This document shows positions 1-6,523 of a stretch of 27,581 nucleotides of DNA, piece after piece. The notes under the pieces were generated by a model. The model saw nothing but the letters and a program-made list of their open reading frames with translations, did no database searches and was not told where the DNA came from. Both the position numbers and the translations under genes were made by a program. The stretch covers positions 1 to 27,581 of the forward strand of contig CADEFG010000003.1 of the NCBI GenBank assembly GCA_902826505.1. The letters run 5' to 3'. Source of the DNA: an uncultured Acidobacteriota bacterium (GTDB lineage Bacteria; Acidobacteriota; Blastocatellia; Pyrinomonadales; Pyrinomonadaceae). The first letter of the stretch is position 1. The number at the start of each line of letters is the position of its first letter.

Positions 1-1066
1 ATTTCATATAAACGCCGAGCTCGCCTTTCGAGGCTTCGATCGGAAAATAAACCTCGCCTTCGGGGACGTTGAAACCTTCGGCGACGATCAGGAAATGGTG
101 AATCAAGCTATCCATATGTTTGCGCATATCGTCGCGGTCGGGCAGCACGATTTTCGGCGCGTCGGCTTTCGTCGGTCCCGGTTTTAATCTATCAAGCGCC
201 TGACGGACGATTTTGTATGATTCATAACATTCGCGCATCCGCACCTTGAACCGCGCCCAAACGTCGCCGTCGTGTTCGACCGGAACTTCAAAATCGTAGG
301 TTTCATAACCGGTGTACGGATTATCGCGCCGCAGATCGATGTCGACGCCGCTGCCGCGCAGACACGGTCCGGTCAAACCCCAATCGATCGCTTCTTCGCC
401 CGAAATGACGCCGATTCCCTGCGTTCTCGATTGCCAGATCGTATTTCCCGTGACCAAAGTTTCAAACGTGCTCATCGCTTCGGGAAAATCTTCCAAAAAT
501 TGCCGGCAGCGCCGTTCGAAACCGGCGGGCAGATCCATCATCAAACCGCCGATCCGGAAATACGAAGGCGTCATGCGTCCGCCCGAAGCCGATTCGATCA
601 GATTCAGGATCTTTTCGCGCTGACGAAAACAGTAAAAGAAAACGCTCATTGCGCCGATGTCCAGACAATGCGTGCCGAGCCAGACCATATGCGACGCGAT
701 CCGCTGGAGTTCGCACATCAAAACTCGGATCACCTGCGCGCGTTCGGGAATTTCGAGCTGCAGCAGTTTCTCCGCCGCCATCACATAAACCAGATTATTC
801 CCCAAAGGATTGAGATAATCCATCCGGTCGGTGATGACGATGCCCTGCTGATATTTTTTATATTCAAAGAGCTTTTCCATTCCCGTGTGCAAATAGCCGA
901 TGTCGGGAATCGCTTTGACGACGAGTTCGCCGTCGAGCCTTAAGTCGAGCCGCAAAACGCCGTGCGTTGAAGGGTGCTGCGGACCCATCGAAAGCGTCAT
1001 CTGCGATTCCAGTGATTGGTCGAGAACTTCAAATTGACCCGGTAAATTTTCTACTGCTGTTGACAT
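1..1066 (-). CDS. nuoD: NADH-quinone oxidoreductase subunit D (NuoD), C-terminus cut by window edge
   Basis: 49-kDa-type subunit of complex I, in the peripheral arm at the quinone site, which transfers electrons from NADH to quinone. My reverse-strand translation opens MSTAVENLPG and gives 355 codons. Family landmarks are GPQHPSTHGVLR (residues 28-39), RMDYLNP (81-87), IASHMVWLGTH (123-133) and LDIGA. H35, Y84 and D136 match the quinone-pocket His, Tyr and Asp known from the Thermus homologue. The reading frame is open to the left edge and the last readable residues are ELGVYM, so roughly 50 C-terminal residues should lie outside the window. The start at 1066 has no SD; a heptamer inverted repeat sits directly upstream. 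The order nuoA-B-C-D with separate C and D is standard. Identification is very secure. Confidence 0.96.
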   Translation of the reverse strand, partial: MSTAVENLPGQFEVLDQSLESQMTLSMGPQHPSTHGVLRLDLRLDGELVVKAIPDIGYLHTGMEKLFEYKKYQQGIVITDRMDYLNPLGNNLVYVMAAEKLLQLEIPERAQVIRVLMCELQRIASHMVWLGTHCLDIGAMSVFFYCFRQREKILNLIESASGGRMTPSYFRIGGLMMDLPAGFERRCRQFLEDFPEAMSTFETLVTGNTIWQSRTQGIGVISGEEAIDWGLTGPCLRGSGVDIDLRRDNPYTGYETYDFEVPVEHDGDVWARFKVRMRECYESYKIVRQALDRLKPGPTKADAPKIVLPDRDDMRKHMDSLIHHFLIVAEGFNVPEGEVYFPIEASKGELGVYMK

Positions 1067-1074
1067 AAATAATT

Positions 1075-1135
1075 CGGTTTTAGGTTTTTGGCTTTGGGTT
1101 TTAGCAAATACCAAAAACCCAAAACCGAAAACCGG
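1075..1135. repeat. Heptamer-phased inverted repeat in the nuoC-nuoD gap
   Basis: The 70-base gap is almost entirely one imperfect hairpin. The left arm (1075-1102) is built of GGTTTTN heptamers and the right arm (1111-1135) is its reverse-complement kind, with units such as CCAAAAA and CCCAAAA. It ends one base before the nuoC stop codon and 8 bases from the nuoD start. The units resemble those at 5289-5323 and 6447-6520. Confidence 0.85.
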
Positions 1136-1136
1136 A

Positions 1137-1622
1137 TTAACTTAAACTATAAGGCTCGTAGCCGCGCAACGGGTAATCTTTCCGCAATGCGTGTCCGTCG
1201 AAATCGGACGGCAAAAGAATTCGGCGCAGATCGGGATGACCGTCAAAGATCACGCCGACCAGATCAAAGGTTTCGCGCTCGTGCCAATCGGCGGTTTTCC
1301 AGACGGTCGTCACCGTTCCGACATTCGGTTCGTCTTCCGACAGAAGAACTTTCAAACGCAGACGGTTTTTATGTTTCGTCGAGAACAGATGATAATTGAC
1401 CTCGAAACGCGGGTCTTCTTCGGGTCCGCGATCGGCGCCGCACAGATCGGCGAGCATATCAAATCCGTGTTTGGTCTTTAAAACCCAGGCGACATCGACG
1501 ATCGCTTCACGCGGCACGAAAATCGTCACTTCGCCGAGCGCGTCCTTGACGTCGGCGACCCACGCGGCGTTTTCCGCTTTTAATTTTTCGACAAATTCTA
1601 AAAGAACTGCTGTATCAGCCAT
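1137..1622 (-). CDS. nuoC: NADH-quinone oxidoreductase subunit C (NuoC, 30-kDa type)
   Basis: Complex I peripheral-arm subunit, 161 residues, usual for a stand-alone NuoC. The C-terminal signature is clear: ADWHERETFDLVGV (about 110-123), GHPDLRRILLP and HALRKDYPLRGY near the end. The N-terminal half is the typical variable alpha/beta fold. The start at 1622 has no SD; the 48 bases between nuoB and nuoC hold a terminator-like hairpin followed by a U-run. It lies third in the leftward nuoABCD operon and is followed by the heptamer repeat before nuoD. No oddity in the protein itself. Confidence 0.96.
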   Translation of the reverse strand: MADTAVLLEFVEKLKAENAAWVADVKDALGEVTIFVPREAIVDVAWVLKTKHGFDMLADLCGADRGPEEDPRFEVNYHLFSTKHKNRLRLKVLLSEDEPNVGTVTTVWKTADWHERETFDLVGVIFDGHPDLRRILLPSDFDGHALRKDYPLRGYEPYSLS

Positions 1623-1627
1623 ATTTT

Positions 1628-1663
1628 AACAAAAAGGCGGTGAGAATTTTTAAGTTCACCGCC
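1628..1663 (-). terminator. Intrinsic-terminator-like hairpin between nuoB and nuoC
   Basis: Read in the direction of nuo transcription, GGCGGTGA (1663-1656) pairs with TCACCGCC (1643-1636) across a 12-base loop and is followed by TTTTTGTT. An 8-bp GC-rich stem plus U-run is the form of a Rho-independent terminator. It sits inside what should be one operon, so partial attenuation of nuoC/nuoD relative to nuoA/nuoB is inferred. Confidence 0.7.
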
Positions 1664-1670
1664 GTAAATT

Positions 1671-2318
1671 TTACGAAGATTTGCGTCGTTCGTGCCGCGA
1701 TGGAATCGTATAGGGGCGCGAAACCTTATTTTGCGCAACTTCGATCTCGGTTTCTCGTTCGAGCGCCGTGCCTTCCGTGACGGGCAAAGTTCCCGGGACG
1801 ATCGATTTTCGGGATTCTTCCTCGAAAGTATCGTAACGGTCTTTGACCGAATCTTTCATGATCTTTTCCTGAAGCATCGTGATCGCGTGAACGAGCATTT
1901 CCGGTCGCGGCGGACAGCCCGGAATATAAATATCGACCGGGACGATCTTGTCAACGCCCTGGACGATCGCGTAATTATCGAAAACTCCGCCGGAGGTGGC
2001 GCACGCGCCCATTGAAATGACCCATTTCGGTTCGGGCATCTGATCGTAAATTCTTCTTAGAACCGGCGCCATTTTGCGCGAGACGCGTCCCGAAACGATC
2101 ATCACATCGGCTTGCCGCGGACTCGCGCGAAAGGTTTCCGCGCCGAACCGGGATAAATCGTTGCGTGCCGAAACGCTGTTCATCATTTCAATCGCACAAC
2201 AGGCTAACCCGAACGTGGCTGGCCAGATCGAAGACTTTCTTGCCCAATTAATGACCGCGTCAAGTTTGACCGTGATGACATCGGGCAGCGATTCCCAAAT
2301 ATTGTTTTCTAAACCCAT
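1671..2318 (-). CDS. nuoB: NADH-quinone oxidoreductase subunit B (NuoB), N2 cluster subunit
   Basis: Complex I PSST-type subunit that holds iron-sulfur cluster N2, the last cluster before quinone. The four ligand cysteines are visible: the tandem pair C40-C41 (GLACCAIEMM), C106 (SMGACATSGG) and C135 (IPGCPPRPE). The core ends near residue 155; the 215-residue protein has a charged C-terminal extension of about 55 residues that shorter homologues lack. Start is supported by a GGAGAG SD (2325-2330, minus strand) 6 bases upstream, in the 18-base gap after nuoA. The protein is very secure; the role of the tail is unknown. Confidence 0.97.
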   Translation of the reverse strand: MGLENNIWESLPDVITVKLDAVINWARKSSIWPATFGLACCAIEMMNSVSARNDLSRFGAETFRASPRQADVMIVSGRVSRKMAPVLRRIYDQMPEPKWVISMGACATSGGVFDNYAIVQGVDKIVPVDIYIPGCPPRPEMLVHAITMLQEKIMKDSVKDRYDTFEEESRKSIVPGTLPVTEGTALERETEIEVAQNKVSRPYTIPSRHERRKSS

Positions 2319-2336
2319 TTTAATCTCTCCAAACCT

Positions 2337-2828
2337 TTAAGCGGCTTTTTTCAGGTTCTGCGCTTCCTGCCGTTTCGCGTTTGCCATCGCTTTGGCTTCC
2401 GCTCGTGCTTCGGCGCGTGATTGCAAACCCCAATCGAATGTGCCCTTTTTCCAAACATAAATATATCCGACGATCAAAGTTGCGATAAAGATCAAAATTT
2501 CGACCAACGCGATCGTTCCGTAAGCGATCGCCGGATTGACGTTTTGCTGTCTGAGCAATTCTTTAAAGGCGACGGCAAACGGGATCATAAACAAAACTTC
2601 AATATCGAACAACAGAAAAATGACGGCGACCGTGTAGAATTTGATCGAAAAGCGGTCGCGCGCCGAACCGACCGGATCCTTGCCGCATTCATAGGGCATC
2701 AATTTTGTCGCCGTCCGTTTTCGCGGTCCGATCAGCTGCGTGACTAAAAGCTGGCTGGCGGCAAAACCCATCGCGACCAGAAACATGATGCCGATCGGTG
2801 CGTAATCCATTATGCTAAAATTGTTCAT
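2337..2828 (-). CDS. nuoA: NADH-quinone oxidoreductase subunit A (NuoA)
   Basis: Small membrane subunit of complex I. The 163-residue protein has the three expected membrane segments (about 10-30, 65-87 and 97-123) and the conserved loop YECGKDPVGSARDRFSIKFYTVA (around 46-68), with the family's KFY...FLLFDIE block after it. The C-terminal 25 or so residues are an Ala/Lys/Glu-rich tail beyond the usual end. First gene of the leftward nuo operon. The start at 2828 has no good SD; Met7 (codon at 2808-2810) is an alternative start. Only the start is doubtful. Confidence 0.95.
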   Translation of the reverse strand: MNNFSIMDYAPIGIMFLVAMGFAASQLLVTQLIGPRKRTATKLMPYECGKDPVGSARDRFSIKFYTVAVIFLLFDIEVLFMIPFAVAFKELLRQQNVNPAIAYGTIALVEILIFIATLIVGYIYVWKKGTFDWGLQSRAEARAEAKAMANAKRQEAQNLKKAA

Positions 2829-3119
2829 CGAATTTTAATAATTTTCCTTGGCTTTAAAACTGTCAAAATAACGGGAAAAAAACACCTGTCGAATTTGAGA
2901 ATTATTGCACAAATTAAATCGTAAGTTAAGCCACAAAGAGAGTCAAGAGTCGAAAGCCCGGAGTTGCGAGTTGAATTTGAGCCGAAAACCCGATTTTCGA
3001 TGCCGGACTCGCGAGTCGTGACTAATTTTTATTGACCGCCCGCGACTGCCTGTGATAATTTCAATAAAGGCACTTTGTGTCTGAAACTACAGCCTTTTCT
3101 CGCCATTTTTGCTGAAATT
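2829..3119. other. Divergent intergenic region with heptamer array
   Basis: Between leftward nuoA and the rightward gene at 3120. Five phased heptamers lie at 2940-2974 (GAGTCAA, GAGTCGA, AAGCCCG, GAGTTGC, GAGTTGA). Opposing units of the same kind follow at 3006-3024, including the 12-base palindrome GACTCGCGAGTC (3006-3017). A small hairpin with arms CGAAAA/TTTTCG lies between them. No other gene is seen here. Confidence 0.6.
2838..2866 (-). promoter_or_regulatory. nuoA: Candidate sigma-70-type promoter for nuoA
   Basis: On the minus strand TTGACA (2866-2861) is followed after 17 bases by AATTAT (2843-2838). Transcription would begin about 3 bases before the nuoA ATG at 2828, or about 20 before the alternative Met7. 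The -35 is perfect and the spacing ideal; the -10 is weak. Confidence 0.4.
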
Positions 3120-4091
3120 GTGATAACCGGATTTAATACAGACATCGAACACGACGGCGTAATCTATCACGTCCAAACCGAAGACAAAGGTGTGGAAACA
3201 CCTCTTATTTTGTCTTTGGTCTATCATCGCGGAACGATTCTGGCAAGCAAACGCACGCCTTACGATGATTTACTGCAAAGCGGATTTGATGAAAAGATTC
3301 TGACCGAACGTCTCCAAAAACAACATAAACTGATCTGCGCGGCGGTGCGCGCCGGACGAATCGAAGAATTAAAGCGGATGACCGCCAAAGATGCCGCGCT
3401 GAAAAAGGAAGCCAAATTAAAAGCCAACGGGCACGCGCCGCTTCAGAAAATACTGCCGATCGAAAAAAAATCCGAGGTTCGCAATCTCAACGCGCCGCAA
3501 TTTCAGTCGAACAGCGCGAATTTTGCGGGTGCGCCGATCACGCCGGAGCTAAAATCGTCCGCCCAAAACATCACGAGTGAAAACTTTGCGCCCGCCATTC
3601 CGCAGCCGAAAGAAAGTTTTGTGCCCGCCATCCCGCAACCGAAAGACGAATTGATCTGGGATCTGCCGCTTGAGATTATCGAGGAAAATTTTATCCTTGA
3701 CGTCGGCAGTATTATCGAAGCCGAAACTATTTTGTCGGCGGATGCGGTCGAAATAGTTTCCGAGCTGAATAATACGGGAAATTCGAAAAACGAACAGCTT
3801 GAAATCGAATTTTTAAACGAAACCGCCTTCAAAGCCGGTGAAAGAAAAACTCTTAACATTCGCGTTTTTCGCGGAAACGTCAAGAATTTTATCACCGGTG
3901 CGCAGGTCATGGTCAAAGTTCTCGGGTCGAGCTTTCGCCCGCTGATCTTTCACGCCCGCACCAATGACACGGGCGTCGCCGTCGTTCATCTCCAATTGCC
4001 GCAATTCCGATCCGGTCGTGGCGCGATCCTTGTTCGCGCGATCAGCGACGGCGAAGAAGCCGAACTTCGCCAGATCGTCCGGCAATCGTGA
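3120..4091 (+). CDS. Unrecognised two-domain protein with proline-rich linker
   Basis: I do not recognise a named family. From GTG at 3120 (VITGFNTDIEHDG) the protein is 323 residues; a TTG at 3075 in frame would add 15 hydrophobic residues and has AAAGG 4 bases upstream, so the start is open. Part 1 (about 1-95) is compact and well formed, with HVQTEDKG and a charged helical end. The middle (about 100-215) is low complexity and holds a near-duplicate decapeptide, FAPAIPQPKE then FVPAIPQPKD. The end (about 235-323) looks like a beta-sandwich: alternating strands and the stretch ARTNDTGVAVVHLQLP, as in Ig-like bacterial domains. No signal peptide from the GTG start. It is divergent from nuo and upstream of thiS, from which a hairpin separates it. 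Confidence 0.75.
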   Translation: MITGFNTDIEHDGVIYHVQTEDKGVETPLILSLVYHRGTILASKRTPYDDLLQSGFDEKILTERLQKQHKLICAAVRAGRIEELKRMTAKDAALKKEAKLKANGHAPLQKILPIEKKSEVRNLNAPQFQSNSANFAGAPITPELKSSAQNITSENFAPAIPQPKESFVPAIPQPKDELIWDLPLEIIEENFILDVGSIIEAETILSADAVEIVSELNNTGNSKNEQLEIEFLNETAFKAGERKTLNIRVFRGNVKNFITGAQVMVKVLGSSFRPLIFHARTNDTGVAVVHLQLPQFRSGRGAILVRAISDGEEAELRQIVRQS

Positions 4092-4093
4092 TT

Positions 4094-4165
4094 TCATTTA
4101 TCATTTAACATTTATCATTGAACGATTGATTGACTGATAAATGTTAAATGTTAAATGATAAATGA
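4094..4165. repeat. Heptamer-phased hairpin directly against the thiS start codon
   Basis: Bases 4094-4114 and 4145-4165 are perfect 21-base reverse complements made of TCATTTA/ACATTTA heptamers. The right arm carries one extra unit compared with the left, next to the loop. It ends at the base before the thiS ATG (4166), and T4093 can pair with the A of that ATG. Confidence 0.9.
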
Positions 4166-4366
4166 ATGAAGGTTTTTATCAACGGCGAAACGAAAGAAAT
4201 CGCCGAACAGTTTAATCTGCTCGAACTGCTCAGGGAATTTTCCTTGCCGTCGGAGCGCATTGCAATTGAATTAAACAAAGAAGTCGTCCGCAAAAAAGAT
4301 TGGGAATCAATCGCGATCAAAGACGCCGACCGGATCGAGATCGTCCATTTTGTCGGCGGCGGTTAG
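4166..4366 (+). CDS. thiS: Sulfur carrier protein ThiS
   Basis: Ubiquitin-like carrier whose C-terminal thiocarboxylate gives sulfur to thiazole synthase ThiG in thiamine synthesis. 66 residues, normal length, beginning MKVFINGE and ending in the required Gly-Gly (FVGGG). The block ERIAIELNKEVVRKKDWE is typical of the family. thiG follows after 130 bases. There is no SD: the bases before the ATG are the arm of a long AT-rich hairpin. No ThiF, ThiH or ThiO gene is in the window, so activation and the other ThiG substrate must come from elsewhere. Confidence 0.95.
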   Translation: MKVFINGETKEIAEQFNLLELLREFSLPSERIAIELNKEVVRKKDWESIAIKDADRIEIVHFVGGG

Positions 4367-4373
4367 TCCGGTT

Positions 4374-4495
4374 AAAAATTAAGAATTAAAAATTAAAAAT
4401 GGCGGATTAAATCTTCTAATTTAATCCGCGTTTCTTTTGTGCGAAAATTTTGGTTAAGATTAGTTTTATAAATTCTTAATTCTAAATTCTTAAAT
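4374..4495. repeat. AT-rich heptamer arms around a terminator hairpin, thiS-thiG gap
   Basis: The left arm (4374-4400) uses AAAATTA-like heptamers and the right arm (4468-4495) uses AATTCTT/AATTCTA units of opposite sense. Pairing is imperfect. Between them lies the GC-richer hairpin at 4402-4429. The right arm ends just before the thiG ATG at 4497. Confidence 0.7.
4402..4437 (+). terminator. Rho-independent-type terminator or attenuator before thiG
   Basis: GCGGATTAAA (4402-4411) pairs perfectly with TTTAATCCGC (4420-4429) around an 8-base loop, followed by GTTTCTTTT. It stands between thiS and thiG, which should be co-expressed, so it may attenuate rather than end transcription. Confidence 0.7.
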
Positions 4496-4496
4496 T

Positions 4497-5258
4497 ATGT
4501 TCACATTAGCCGGAAAAACTTTTAATTCGCGCCTGATTATCGGGACGGGAAAATATCGTTCGTTCGAGGAAATGCAGGCGGCACATAAGGCTTCGGGCGC
4601 GGAGATGGTGACGGTCGCGGTCAATCGCGTGCCGCTTGACCGCGCGACGGAATCTTTTCTCGATTACCTGTCGCCCGAAATGCAGATTTTGCCGAATACT
4701 GCCGGGTGTTATGATGCCGAACACGCCTGTCGGACGGCGCGATTGGCGCGTGAGGCGCTCGAAACCGATTGGATCAAACTCGAAGTCATCGGCGATAAAA
4801 TTACGCTTTTGCCCGACAACGAACAAACGCTCGAAGCGGCACGGATTTTGGTTAAAGAAGGATTTATCGTGCTGCCGTATTTTACGGACGATCTGATTAT
4901 GGCGAAAAAATTACTGGACGCGGGCTGCGCGGCGGTGATGCCGCTCGCCGCGCCGATCGGTTCGGGCATGGGCGTCCAGAATCCTTCAAACCTCAGGATT
5001 ATGCGCGAGCAGTTGCCCGAAGCGACGATCATCGTCGATGCCGGCGTCGGCGTGCCGTCGGACGCAGCAATCGCGATGGAGCTCGGCGCGGACGCGATCT
5101 TGATGAACACGGCGATCGCCGAAGCCAAAGATTCCGCGCAGATGGCGACAGCGATGCGCTTTGCGGTTCAGGCGGGCAGACTCGGATATTTGTCGGGCAG
5201 AATGCCGAAACGGCTTTACGCTTCCGCTTCGAGCCCGCTCGAAGGAGCCATCAAGTGA
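4497..5258 (+). CDS. thiG: Thiazole synthase ThiG
   Basis: Forms the thiazole phosphate of thiamine from deoxyxylulose phosphate, dehydroglycine and ThiS-thiocarboxylate in the cytoplasm. 253 residues, a full-length TIM barrel. Visible motifs: LIIGTGKY (13-20), LPNTAGCYDAEHACRTARLARE (65-86), the Schiff-base lysine K94 in WIKLEV, the phosphate-binding PIGSGMGVQNP and VDAGVGVPSDAA, and the C-terminal SSPLEG. No SD; repeat arms precede the ATG. Its stop codon overlaps the GTG start of the next gene. Confidence 0.97.
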   Translation: MFTLAGKTFNSRLIIGTGKYRSFEEMQAAHKASGAEMVTVAVNRVPLDRATESFLDYLSPEMQILPNTAGCYDAEHACRTARLAREALETDWIKLEVIGDKITLLPDNEQTLEAARILVKEGFIVLPYFTDDLIMAKKLLDAGCAAVMPLAAPIGSGMGVQNPSNLRIMREQLPEATIIVDAGVGVPSDAAIAMELGADAILMNTAIAEAKDSAQMATAMRFAVQAGRLGYLSGRMPKRLYASASSPLEGAIK

Positions 5259-5662
5259 GTCGAAAGCACAGAGTCCAAAGCCTCAAGTCAAAGACCAAAA
5301 ACCAAAGACCAAAAACCAAAATCGCCATCCTTGTATCATTTATCGCCGCCGCGATTGCCTGTAATCCAGCCGCGCCGCCGCGCCGAAGTTTTGTGATCGC
5401 CGAAAGCAAATCCTACGAAGCCTCGCTCTTTCGGCAAAACTGCGCGATCTGTCACGGGCAGGAAGCGAACGGCAAGGAAATTGACGGCAAACTGATTCCG
5501 AGCCTGAGATACGGCGAAGCGGCAAAAAAATCGGAAGCCGAGATCTACGACCAGATCGCCAACGGCAAGCTCCCGATGCCGTCGTTCAAAAATCAGCTGA
5601 CCGAAGACGAAATCAAAAAAATGGTCAAATTTATCCGCCGCGATTTGCAGGGAAAGGAATAA
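5255..5662 (+). CDS. Lipoprotein class I cytochrome c
   Basis: Small single-haem c-type cytochrome, probably anchored outside the inner membrane as an electron carrier. The GTG start overlaps the thiG stop and has SD GAAGGAG (5241-5247) 7 bases upstream, so it is translationally coupled to thiG. Residues 23-36 are a hydrophobic signal ending in AIAC, a plausible though imperfect lipobox with C36. Haem motif CAICH is at 63-67; the likely axial Met is M108 in KLPMPSF. The mature part is about 100 residues, normal for this fold. Oddity: residues about 12-22 of the signal's basic region are encoded by a heptamer repeat array (5289-5323). Its link to thiamine genes is probably positional only. Confidence 0.9.
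   Translation: MSRKHRVQSLKSKTKNQRPKTKIAILVSFIAAAIACNPAAPPRRSFVIAESKSYEASLFRQNCAICHGQEANGKEIDGKLIPSLRYGEAAKKSEAEIYDQIANGKLPMPSFKNQLTEDEIKKMVKFIRRDLQGKE
5289..5323. repeat. Five heptamers inside the cytochrome signal-peptide coding region
   Basis: Units CAAAGAC, CAAAAAC, CAAAGAC, CAAAAAC and CAAAATC follow without gaps. The same units occur in the intergenic hairpin at 6491-6517 and, diverged, at 1111-1135. No matching inverted arm lies nearby. They encode the basic n-region of the signal peptide. Confidence 0.9.
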
Positions 5663-5663
5663 T

Positions 5664-5723
5664 TTTCAACGCGAAGACGCAAAGTTTGTAAATTTATAAA
5701 AACTTTGCGTCTTCGCGTTGAAA
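5664..5723. repeat. Perfect 24-bp inverted repeat between convergent genes
   Basis: Bases 5664-5687 and 5700-5723 are exact reverse complements around a 12-base AT-rich loop. The stem begins 2 bases after the cytochrome stop codon's last base and ends directly at the stop codon of the leftward gene (5724). The stem holds the CGCAAAG unit seen at 8771-8834 and 27304-27378. It could end transcription from both sides, although a U-run is short. Confidence 0.92.
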
Positions 5724-6446
5724 TCAAAACTCGAATTCGGCGACGATCGGCAGATGATCCGAAGCGACGAGCGCCGTCCGGCTTTTGTGGAGAAAAGCTT
5801 CGGCAAGCCGGAACTTTTTATCGAAATAAATATGGTCGAGATGCAGGAGCGGCAGAAAGCCGGGAAATGTTCGCGTGTGTCCGAGATGTTTTTTCGCGTC
5901 AACCGCTTGAAAATTTGCTTTGAAAAGCCGGGTCGTCAGCCCGCGCGTCCATTCGTTGAAATCGCCCGCGACGATTCGTTTTCCCGTAAATTTCGTGTGT
6001 TCAAGAAGATGCGCGGCGAGCAGTTTGTGAACCTGGCGGCGGCGTTCGAAAAAAGACGTGCCGAGATGGACGTTGAAAAATTGTAAGGTTTGATGTTCCG
6101 TCAGCGCGATCTCGGTCAGCAAACATCCCCTGGGTTCGTATTTATGAATGCTGATGTCGAAATTCTCCGAATGTTTGACCATCAGACGGCTCAAGACCGC
6201 GTTGCCGTAAAGTCCGCCTTTGATCCGGCGGTTTTCGCCGAGGAAAAAATCCATCCCGAGTTCTTCTGCTAAAAATTCCGCTTGATGCTCGCGTTTCGGG
6301 GCGCTCGTGTGACACAAAACTTCCTGCAAAGCGACGACATCCGCATCGATTTCGCGCAAAACTTCGGCGATTCTTTCAGGCGAAAACTTGCGGTCGATCC
6401 CGACGCATTTATGGATGTTGTAGGTTGCAATGCGAATTCTATCCAT
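5724..6446 (-). CDS. Endonuclease/exonuclease/phosphatase (EEP) family protein
   Basis: Metal-dependent phosphodiesterase fold related to exonuclease III and DNase I; substrate unknown (nucleic acid, phosphoinositide-like or lipid headgroup). 240 residues with all catalytic motifs: TYNIH (N10), LQE (E42), YGNAVLSR, NVHLG (H127), GDFNEW (D162, N164), LDHIY (D204, H205) and SDHLP (D230, H231). No signal peptide. It is codirectional with the phospholipase D-like gene, a frequent pairing of EEP and cardiolipin-synthase-like proteins, which favours a phospholipid-related role. No SD; the upstream gap is entirely a heptamer hairpin. Confidence 0.93.
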   Translation of the reverse strand: MDRIRIATYNIHKCVGIDRKFSPERIAEVLREIDADVVALQEVLCHTSAPKREHQAEFLAEELGMDFFLGENRRIKGGLYGNAVLSRLMVKHSENFDISIHKYEPRGCLLTEIALTEHQTLQFFNVHLGTSFFERRRQVHKLLAAHLLEHTKFTGKRIVAGDFNEWTRGLTTRLFKANFQAVDAKKHLGHTRTFPGFLPLLHLDHIYFDKKFRLAEAFLHKSRTALVASDHLPIVAEFEF

Positions 6447-6520
6447 TTGGTTTTGGCTTTTGGTCTTTGGTCTTTGGTCTTTAACAATTCAAAAACCAAA
6501 GACCAAAAACCAAAAACCAA
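6447..6520. repeat. Heptamer-phased inverted repeat filling the EEP-PLD gap
   Basis: Left arm 6447-6482 is of GGTCTTT/GGTTTTG-type heptamers, right arm 6491-6520 of CCAAAAA/CCAAAGA units, loop AACAATTC. The arms run from the base after the EEP start codon to 3 bases before the stop codon of the next gene. Units are shared with 5289-5323. Confidence 0.9.
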
Positions 6521-6523
6521 TTC

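Noticed and set aside
272..943. 223-codon open frame on the plus strand
   Set aside because: It is antisense to nuoD, whose reverse-strand translation matches the family throughout; composition is Arg/His/Asp-rich as in shadow frames.
4092..4165. TPP riboswitch before thiS
   Set aside because: The gap is only 74 bases and is wholly occupied by the heptamer hairpin; no THI-box sequence was seen there or in 4367-4496.
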